Origin: Bremerella volcania
GTDB lineage: Bacteria; Planctomycetota; Planctomycetia; Pirellulales; Pirellulaceae
Direction: 5' to 3'
DNA: 64,000 nucleotides
NCBI RefSeq assembly: GCF_007748115.1
Contig: NZ_CP036289.1
Location: forward strand, 6,138,001-6,202,000
The notes under the pieces are model-generated. The model saw only the letters and a list, made by a program, of their open reading frames with translations. It ran no database searches and was not told where the DNA came from. Below, one piece after another: positions 57,920 to 64,000 of this stretch. The position numbers were made by a program, and so were the translations under genes. Within the stretch, counting starts at the first letter, position 1; each line of letters opens with the position of its first letter.

Positions 57920-59305
57920 ATGGACTTGCGACTAACGAAGCTTTTGTCGTTTCTCTCGGTCGCCCTTTTGTTGCTATGCACTGGCATTGCCGAAGCACAG
58001 AACCAAGATGATAACCCCATCGCGGCAGGTATCTATGTCGACGCCGAGGGTGTGCTGAAGATGCGACGTGCCAGCGATCCGACCGGGATGCTCATGAAAC
58101 AGCGGGTTCAACAAGCAGCTTCGGTGCTGCCTGCCGAACTGAATCGCCCCAGCAAGCTGCGTAAGGTTTCGCTCAATCGCCTTGAGAAGGCCGTTGCCGA
58201 AGCCGTTGCCAAGGGTGGCGGTATCCCAGAAGACATGAAAAACCTGGCTGGGCTGAATGAAATCAAGTACGTCTTCTACTACCCGGAAACGAAAGACATC
58301 GTTCTCGCCGGTACGGCCGAAGGCTATGTTCGGGATCTCAATGGGGTCAGTGTTGGTACCTACAGCGGCAAAGCGACTCTCCAGTTGGATGACCTGATCG
58401 TCGCATTGCGTGCGTTTGGTCCATTTACTGACGGTCCGAACAACGTGGGCGTCTCGATCGATCCCACCAAGGAAGGCCTCGCGAACCTGAGCCAGGTGAT
58501 TGCCTCGATCCCACAGACCAGCGTTCGCCCCGGCGATACCCGCAGCATCGTCACTGCGATGAAGAACGCTCTGGGTAACCAGATCGTTTCAGTTCGCGGC
58601 ATCTCGGCGAACACGCACTTCGCTCGCGTGATGGTTGAAGCCGACTACCGTATGAAGCTGATCGGGATCGGCCTGGAACAACCACCGGTCAACATTCCCA
58701 GCTACGTCGAAAAAGCTCGTCCAGGCTCGATCGCATCCAACGCCATGCAGCGTTGGTTCTTCGTCCCGAACTACGACTGCGTCAAGGTTTCGGACGATGG
58801 CCTGGCCATGGAACTTCAAGGGGACGGCGTGAAACTCATCGGTGCCAGCGAAATGGTCACCATGCAAGGTGGTCGCCAACAGACTAACGCCGTCGATCGT
58901 GCCAGCTTCATGTTCACCAGCACGTTCACCAAGAAGTATGGCGAACTGGCCGAACGAGAAGCCGTTTATGGCCAGCTTCGCGACCTGATCGACATGCTGA
59001 TCGCCGCGGCTTACATCCAAGAGCAAGACTACTACAACCAGAGCGGCTTCGATCTGGGCGTGTTCGCCGACGAAGATGCCTACCCGGTTGAAACATTGCC
59101 CGCCCCTGAGACGGTCGAAACAGCCGTGAATGCCATCTGGAAAGGCAATCGCCTGCTGACCCCAATCGGCGGTGGTGTTGAAATCAACGCCAAGCAGGCC
59201 CTGACCCCAGACAACGTCCAGAAGGATGAAGAAGGAGTCCTGGCAGAGACCCAAAAAGGAATCTCGCTCCAGAACCTGGCCGCCGGACAATGGTGGTGGG
59301 ACTAA
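57920..59305 (+). CDS. DUF1598 domain protein, exported
   Basis: 461 residues from the ATG at 57920; the frame to 57800 is not conserved. Signal peptide 1-26 (LTKLLSFLSVALLLLCTGIAEA). The mature part carries the planctomycete DUF1598 family pattern: GIYVDAEGVLKMRR, KYVFYYPETKDIVLAGTAEG, RVMVEADYRMKLIGIGLE and the AMQRWFFVPNYDCVKV segment. It ends with NLAAGQWWWD. Function unknown. A hairpin about 30 nt after the stop could end the transcript. Confidence 0.85.
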   Translation: MDLRLTKLLSFLSVALLLLCTGIAEAQNQDDNPIAAGIYVDAEGVLKMRRASDPTGMLMKQRVQQAASVLPAELNRPSKLRKVSLNRLEKAVAEAVAKGGGIPEDMKNLAGLNEIKYVFYYPETKDIVLAGTAEGYVRDLNGVSVGTYSGKATLQLDDLIVALRAFGPFTDGPNNVGVSIDPTKEGLANLSQVIASIPQTSVRPGDTRSIVTAMKNALGNQIVSVRGISANTHFARVMVEADYRMKLIGIGLEQPPVNIPSYVEKARPGSIASNAMQRWFFVPNYDCVKVSDDGLAMELQGDGVKLIGASEMVTMQGGRQQTNAVDRASFMFTSTFTKKYGELAEREAVYGQLRDLIDMLIAAAYIQEQDYYNQSGFDLGVFADEDAYPVETLPAPETVETAVNAIWKGNRLLTPIGGGVEINAKQALTPDNVQKDEEGVLAETQKGISLQNLAAGQWWWD

Positions 59306-59331
59306 CCTCCTGCAAGCGTCATCGAATTTCC

Positions 59332-59369
59332 AGGAACGCCGGATCGCACGATTCGGCGTTCTTCCGTTT
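59332..59369 (+). terminator. Possible terminator of the DUF1598 gene
   Basis: A 10-bp stem with one G-U pair (59332-59341 with 59354-59363), 12-nt loop, followed by CCGTTTC. The T tract is weak. It is 26 nt after the stop codon. Confidence 0.55.
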
Positions 59370-59497
59370 CTTGAACGATATCACTAGAAAGCAGCCCAGT
59401 TCGCCCAGCCCTCGCCCCGGTTATCGATCGGACGCGATGTTTCTATAATGGACGACGATCATCACAACTCACCCCGATACAAAACAAGGGAATACCG

Positions 59498-59929
59498 ATG
59501 AAAGTTGCCACCATCGAAACCAACAAGGGCACCATCAAGCTGGAACTGTTCGAAGACAAGGTCCCCAAGACGGTCGGTAACTTCGAGAAGCTGGCCGGCG
59601 AGGGCTTCTACGACGGCCTGAAGTTTCACCGCGTGATCGCGGACTTCATGGTCCAAACCGGTTGCCCTCAAGGCACCGGCACCGGCGGCCCAGGCTACAA
59701 GTTCGAGGATGAGTTCCACCCCGACCTGAAGCACGATGGTCCTGGTATCCTGTCGATGGCCAATGCCGGTCCCAACACGAACGGCTCGCAATTCTTCATC
59801 ACGCACGAGGCAACCCCGTGGCTCGACGGTAAGCACTCCGTCTTCGGCAAAGTGATCGAAGGCCAAGACGTCGTCAACGCGATCGCCCAAGGGGACAAGA
59901 TGGAAAAGGTAACGGTCAGCGAAGAATAG
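59498..59929 (+). CDS. ppiB: Cytosolic cyclophilin-type peptidyl-prolyl isomerase
   Basis: 143 residues with no signal peptide, the short bacterial PpiB form. It catalyses proline isomerisation during folding. Motifs: [40 protein letters not shown] and [12 protein letters not shown], all active-site positions of cyclophilins, with the catalytic Arg in FHRV. A strong terminator follows. Confidence 0.95.
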   Translation: MKVATIETNKGTIKLELFEDKVPKTVGNFEKLAGEGFYDGLKFHRVIADFMVQTGCPQGTGTGGPGYKFEDEFHPDLKHDGPGILSMANAGPNTNGSQFFITHEATPWLDGKHSVFGKVIEGQDVVNAIAQGDKMEKVTVSEE

Positions 59930-59956
59930 TCTGCTGCCACTCACCAACATTCGCTC

Positions 59957-59987
59957 AAGCGGTCTTCAAGTAAGAAGACCGCTTTTT
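59957..59987 (+). terminator. Intrinsic terminator of ppiB
   Basis: An 11-bp perfect stem (59957-59967 with 59974-59984), 6-nt loop, then five T residues. It sits in the short gap between ppiB and the convergent glycerate kinase gene. Confidence 0.9.
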
Positions 59988-59998
59988 GCTTGCGCCCC

Positions 59999-61390
59999 TC
60001 ACTTCTCTGGCTGAGGCTGAACTCGATCGACAACCACAACACGAACATCGCACACGTTAGTGTGCGTGGGGCCCGTCTTCACCAAACGGTTGAGTGGCGC
60101 GAAGAAATGATACGCGTCGTTCTTTTTGAGAAAGTCTTCTGGCTTCAAGCCGCTCGCGTTCATCGCGGAAATCGCTTCGGCATCCATCCATGCTCCCGCG
60201 GCATCCGTTGGGCCATCCTCACCATCGGTTCCGCCACTGAGGATCGCAATCCCATCGAGCGCATTATCTCCCCGCTGCTGCATGGCCTCCACCGTCGCGG
60301 CCAACACCAGCTGTTGATTCCTACCACCCAAGCCGCGCTTGGACGGGTCAACAAGCTTCACGACCGGCTCCCCTCCCGTGATCAGACAATCGGGGCCAGC
60401 TTCGTTTTGCATCTTGATCCCCATCCGCATCAGATGCTGCCCGATCTCTTCTGCTTCTCCTTCCATCCCCCTGGCGCAGTGCATCACGTGTGAGTATCCC
60501 CGCTTTTCGGCTTCGATACCCGCGGCATCCACGGCGACGGCGTTGTTGCCGATGATCCAGTTGGCAACGCTGCACGTGGTGCGGGAATCATTCCTCGGAT
60601 GACGCTTGGCTTTCTCTTCCAGCACGCGGACGATATTGGCGAATCTCTCGATGTGCGGCACGCCATACATCTTCAACACGTCGAGCGCATCGGCCGCGGT
60701 CGTCGTATTCGGGACGGTGGGGCCGGATGCAATGACGTCCAGCGAATCCCCTAGCACGTCCGAGATGATCAGACTGACGAGGTTGCCCGCCTTACAGCTC
60801 ATGGCCAGACCATGTCCTTTGATGCGGCTTAGCTGCTTGCGTACCGTGTTGAGCTGCTCGATGTTGGCACCATTGCCGCTGAGAAAGCTCGTGATCTCTT
60901 GCTTCTCACTCAGACCGATGCCGTCGATCGGCGAAGGCAGCAGCGCCGAACCGCCCCCTGAGATCAAGCCAATGCACAGATCATGAACGGTCATTCCTTC
61001 GCACATTCGCAAGATCTGCCGCGAGATCTCCACCCCTTCGACCGTTGGCGAGTTCTGCCCGGCGGGCCGGCCTGCTTTCAGTTGAATGTGCGAAAGCTCC
61101 TGTACGCAGTCGGCAGGCACGCTGACGATTCCCTGCACATGCTTTTCGTTGAGGACTTTGTCACCCAAGGCCTTCTGCAGACCGATTGCCATCCCGGCGC
61201 CCGCCTTACCACCGCCGATCACGAAGATTCGTTTGATGGCCGCGAGGTTGAACCGCGACTCCCCGACGAAAAGCGTGTCCTCAACCACTTCGACGGCATC
61301 GTAGACGAGTTCGTCGCTCTTGACCGCATCGACTCCAGCTTGCCAAATGGCTTGGACGTCTTCGGCAAGTTGCTTCGGGGAACGTTTCAT
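59999..61390 (-). CDS. Glycerate 2-kinase (MOFRL family)
   Basis: 463 residues. The enzyme phosphorylates D-glycerate to 2-phosphoglycerate. N-terminal DUF4147 part: FVIGGGKAGAGMAIG and LISGGGSALLPSP. C-terminal MOFRL part: GGRNQQLVLA and SGGTDGEDGPTDAAGA. These are the ATP- and substrate-binding loops of the GckA/TtuD family. It would link serine, glyoxylate or tartrate breakdown to central metabolism. Single gene with no pathway partner beside it. It is convergent with ppiB. Confidence 0.92.
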   Translation of the reverse strand: MKRSPKQLAEDVQAIWQAGVDAVKSDELVYDAVEVVEDTLFVGESRFNLAAIKRIFVIGGGKAGAGMAIGLQKALGDKVLNEKHVQGIVSVPADCVQELSHIQLKAGRPAGQNSPTVEGVEISRQILRMCEGMTVHDLCIGLISGGGSALLPSPIDGIGLSEKQEITSFLSGNGANIEQLNTVRKQLSRIKGHGLAMSCKAGNLVSLIISDVLGDSLDVIASGPTVPNTTTAADALDVLKMYGVPHIERFANIVRVLEEKAKRHPRNDSRTTCSVANWIIGNNAVAVDAAGIEAEKRGYSHVMHCARGMEGEAEEIGQHLMRMGIKMQNEAGPDCLITGGEPVVKLVDPSKRGLGGRNQQLVLAATVEAMQQRGDNALDGIAILSGGTDGEDGPTDAAGAWMDAEAISAMNASGLKPEDFLKKNDAYHFFAPLNRLVKTGPTHTNVCDVRVVVVDRVQPQPEK

Positions 61391-61522
61391 GGTGCACCTC
61401 TTGCGATCCGTGCTGCAAAGCGGAGGCTCATTGAGAGAAGAGCAACAGCACCTATGCGGCTGCCCTAAGTAATATGACAGATGCCAAGGCGCTGGCCAAG
61501 GAATCGGCCGATGCTTTCCCTC

Positions 61523-62185
61523 TCAGGAAATCCGTACGATGTCGGTCCACTGCTGCTTTTGTTCGACCAGAATCTGCCCCAAGGGATTATCTTCGTCGGC
61601 GCAACAAACCAAGCCGATGAGATACCCGCTCCCTTGGTGATCGTATCGTCCGGCGACCGCAGTCCAGGGGCTTCCTTCGCCATGCTCGCCCGGTAGGTTC
61701 GCTTGGGCGAAGAAGCGTTGACTGAATCCGCGCGTACTCATTTGCCCAGGCCAACGATAGACATCCGGTCGGTGGGCTCTGATAACGGCCATCATCTGGG
61801 GAAGAAAGTTCTCCATCAACGTCCGCAGGGTTTCCTCGCTCAGCTGATCGTGCCCCCGTCCGGCCGCCGCGACGACGATCGCCACGATCCGCACCGGCAC
61901 GTTGTAGACGCGTACCTCCGGCCCCATCAGCGACTTGGGCCCTGAGGCCACCATCGGATCGATGGCGATTTCCACTGGGTTAACCTCCGGTGGCTCGTTC
62001 TTCTTTGGCAGGATGTAGAGATAAAAAATGATTCCCACCATGATCAATCCAAGAATCAATCCGCCCAGAAGGGGCGATGGGAATGGCAATTCACCAAAGT
62101 AGGCCAGCACGGTCACAGATTTACTCAAGGCGGTGGGAAGAATAGCAACACCCTGATCGTAGCGAATCGAAAGCAGCAATCGCAA
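61523..62185 (-). CDS. Hypothetical single-pass membrane protein
   Basis: 220 residues. A transmembrane helix is at about 38-58 (LLGGLILGLIMVGIIFYLYI) and the rest, from KKNEPPEVNP on, is soluble and contains VRIVAIVVAAAGRG, ENFLPQMMAVIRAHRPDVYR and SGYLIGLVCCADEDN. No family recognised. The start is uncertain; the first 37 residues before the helix may be untranslated. It lies 31 bp downstream of the large exported gene at the right edge and is probably co-transcribed with it. Confidence 0.65.
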   Translation of the reverse strand: MRLLLSIRYDQGVAILPTALSKSVTVLAYFGELPFPSPLLGGLILGLIMVGIIFYLYILPKKNEPPEVNPVEIAIDPMVASGPKSLMGPEVRVYNVPVRIVAIVVAAAGRGHDQLSEETLRTLMENFLPQMMAVIRAHRPDVYRWPGQMSTRGFSQRFFAQANLPGEHGEGSPWTAVAGRYDHQGSGYLIGLVCCADEDNPLGQILVEQKQQWTDIVRIS

Positions 62186-62216
62186 CCAGAGAAGCCGTTT
62201 TCGCTAACGCGATGTC

Positions 62217-64000
62217 CTACGGTTGGTAGGTTTGAAAGCGATCACCCGCTTCGGCACCAAAGCCGGGTGCAATCTCCGGCCCGCGCGTCGCCTCGTAAGT
62301 CGAGACCGTAATGTCATCCAGAAAGACTTGGCCGACGTCGGCCAGTTCAACCGTCAGATTGAACGTGTCGGAATCGCCGGTGGCCCGCATCAAACTGAAT
62401 TCGGTCCACTCGGTCGCATCGGTCATATGGATCCCCAGTTCTCGACCGCCGAGCGTGTCGTGAATCAGCACACCGCCGGTCTCAGAAGACAACGGCTGTG
62501 GAATGCGAATCCATCCGCGGATGAGCACCAGCCGACCTGGCGGAACCTGGACCATTGCGCTGCGAACCGCGATCGGCGCTTGTTCCGGTCGCGCATACAG
62601 CCCTTGCTGATCTGGCGAGACTCGAAGCGAAAGGGAATAGTTCCCAGCGTGCGGCCGTTGCGGCGATAGCTCGACGGCCGACTCGAAACCTGGCTGAGGC
62701 GAACGAACCTGAATCCATCCGCTGGATAGCAGAAAGGTAAGGTCTTCCATATCGCCTGCCGGCAGCGTGTTCGGCCCAGGACGAAGATAATTCAAGTTGC
62801 CTTGCAGTCGCGAAGCAAATGGCACCAGGTCGTGCGAGATCAGCGTCGGGTTGGTCAGCGGAAACGTATACTGCGATGCCCATTGAGCCCACTGTTGCCG
62901 CTGCACAGAGGCTACTTTTCGCTCGGCCTGGGTCACGTAGCGATAGGCCGTTTGCAAGTTGTACTCTTCGTACAGCGTGCGGGCCTGGCGAATGTCAGCC
63001 CATGCAGAATCAATGTTGCGGCGGATCGCCGGCGACTCGGAAGGTGACTCGAGTGCCGCTTGGACGCTGCGAGCCAACTCGAACTCGTGATTCACGGCCT
63101 CCATTCGCAGGCGGACGATCTCGGTACGGTGCTCATCACTGCGGCGACGCATCTCACGAATGACACGTGGGTCTTGCGTCAAGAAGACAAGTGAGACATG
63201 TTCGCTGGCATCCAGCTGAATCTGCATGTCCCCCAGCCCACGACTATGATTGACCGGGTGAATGCCGCTGTCGCCGATGCGATACGCTTCCGATGCCATC
63301 GGCACACCTCGTACTCGGACGTTCACCGGGCGATCGGGCAGGGGATCGACAACGAACTGATCTTCCGGCCCAGTTCTCACGGCGATCAACAGAATGGCCG
63401 TATCGGTGGCCAACATCGAGACATGCACGTTGGGGTCACTGGAAATCGCTCCATTACGCGGACTTCCTTGGGCAATCCAAGGATAGATGAGTTCAATACG
63501 GCGGTTGATGACGTCGAGTGCCGTCCTTCTGGCGAAGTCTACCGGGTGATCTTCATTGAGCGGCGTGTTGCTTTCGAACACGATACCTCGCACACCGTTG
63601 GCGATCGCCAGAAACGCGGCCTTTTCCAGCTGATACGGCTGGAACCCCATGGGCACGCGCGACTCCTGGGCGAGATACGAAACTTGCCGCTGGGTGGCAG
63701 GACTGAACTGCGTCGGTATCACGGCCCAACGAGTCGCACTGGGCGAGGCAAACAGGCCCCACGACTGCGTCCATTTGGCATAATCGTCGAGCGACTGAGA
63801 TGTGCCCAGCGGCGAGCGACGGGTCGCGATGATCTCGCTGTGCTGACTGTAGTCATGAACTCGATTCGGCGCGATGGCCAAGACGGGACGGGGCTTCTGT
63901 CCGTCGAGAAGCCGTAAATCGGCGGCTCGAATGGCAAAGTCGGAGAAGGCATCTTGGCCTGAGGTGATCGGCAGTTCCCAAGCAAGAACCGCCGATTGTT
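62217..64000 (-). CDS. Exported protein with a coiled region and C-terminal jelly-roll-like domain (partial)
   Basis: Partial: the frame is open through the right edge of the window (594 residues visible, the N terminus is missing). The TTG that could serve as a start at 63881 is inside the frame, which continues upstream with VLAWELPITSGQDAF, so it is not the real start. Parts: an alpha/beta region with GVRGIVFESNTPLNED; a helical, coiled region (about 290-370, EMRRRSDEHRTEIVRLRMEA); and a C-terminal carbohydrate-binding-like beta-sandwich with LVLIRGWIRIPQPL, GIHMTDATEWTEFSLMRA and GQVFLDDITVS. It is probably secreted; function unknown. Confidence 0.7.
   Translation of the reverse strand, partial: QSAVLAWELPITSGQDAFSDFAIRAADLRLLDGQKPRPVLAIAPNRVHDYSQHSEIIATRRSPLGTSQSLDDYAKWTQSWGLFASPSATRWAVIPTQFSPATQRQVSYLAQESRVPMGFQPYQLEKAAFLAIANGVRGIVFESNTPLNEDHPVDFARRTALDVINRRIELIYPWIAQGSPRNGAISSDPNVHVSMLATDTAILLIAVRTGPEDQFVVDPLPDRPVNVRVRGVPMASEAYRIGDSGIHPVNHSRGLGDMQIQLDASEHVSLVFLTQDPRVIREMRRRSDEHRTEIVRLRMEAVNHEFELARSVQAALESPSESPAIRRNIDSAWADIRQARTLYEEYNLQTAYRYVTQAERKVASVQRQQWAQWASQYTFPLTNPTLISHDLVPFASRLQGNLNYLRPGPNTLPAGDMEDLTFLLSSGWIQVRSPQPGFESAVELSPQRPHAGNYSLSLRVSPDQQGLYARPEQAPIAVRSAMVQVPPGRLVLIRGWIRIPQPLSSETGGVLIHDTLGGRELGIHMTDATEWTEFSLMRATGDSDTFNLTVELADVGQVFLDDITVSTYEATRGPEIAPGFGAEAGDRFQTYQP

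Noticed and set aside
59332-59987. Possible CRISPR-like or tandem repeats between genes
   Set aside because: The hairpins found are single terminators; no regularly spaced identical repeats are present anywhere in the window.
63719-63985. 88-residue minus-strand ORF at the right edge
   Set aside because: The neighbouring frame (62217 to the edge) is continuous and more protein-like, so this is a shadow.

Overview
The window looks like chromosomal DNA of a planctomycete, probably of the Pirellulaceae (Blastopirellula/Bremerella/Rhodopirellula-like). The evidence is the gene content: a DUF1559 pseudopilin-like protein, a cytochrome/WD40 protein next to a DUF1549+DUF1553 protein, a DUF1598 protein, a Tex protein with long low-complexity insertions, and several exported proteins with no family outside this group that I recognise. 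There are no rRNA operons, phage genes, insertion sequences or CRISPR arrays. One tRNA (Arg, anticodon TCG, no encoded CCA) is present. The genus is an inference, because no 16S gene is visible.

Layout. 1-2500: a truncated type II NADH dehydrogenase, an MBL-fold hydrolase and a DapA-like aldolase. 2.6-9.9 kb: gltD and gltB (overlapping) with a LysR regulator upstream on the same strand. 10.3-15.5 kb: an exported cyclophilin, a UPF0316 membrane protein, a Tat-exported phosphoesterase, a membrane-anchored endonuclease/exonuclease/phosphatase-fold protein and a sigma-54 activator without a sensory domain. 15.5-23 kb: a HEAT-repeat protein with a pseudo-receiver, argH and carB. 23-28.7 kb: a methyltransferase, a pseudopilin-like gene with a two-site operator-like upstream region, cheD and small unknown genes, including an exported HExxH protein. 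28.8-35 kb: tex, a small lipoprotein, a PilZ protein with a transmembrane segment and a Spy/CpxP-like tail, and a divergent PPP-type phosphatase. 35-44.8 kb: a probable operon on the minus strand of Sfp-type phosphopantetheinyl transferase, free acyl carrier protein, a 2567-residue polyketide synthase and a DUF4261-like gene. 45-50.9 kb: queC, then the cytochrome/WD40 and DUF1549/DUF1553 pair. 51-57.6 kb: an ABC-2 exporter pair, tRNA-Arg, an FHA protein and dnaE. 57.9-64 kb: a DUF1598 protein, a cytosolic cyclophilin, glycerate 2-kinase and two unknown membrane or exported proteins, the last running off the window.

The most unusual locus is the polyketide synthase. It reads KS-AT-DH-ER-KR-ACP and then a C-terminal PLP-dependent alpha-oxoamine synthase (the BioF/serine palmitoyltransferase fold) in place of a thioesterase. 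All catalytic residues I looked for are present, and the AT has the malonyl-type HAFH motif. The enzyme should build a saturated chain and release it by decarboxylative condensation with an amino acid, giving an alpha-aminoketone or sphingoid-like lipid. The adjacent ACP and transferase would provide a carrier and its activation.
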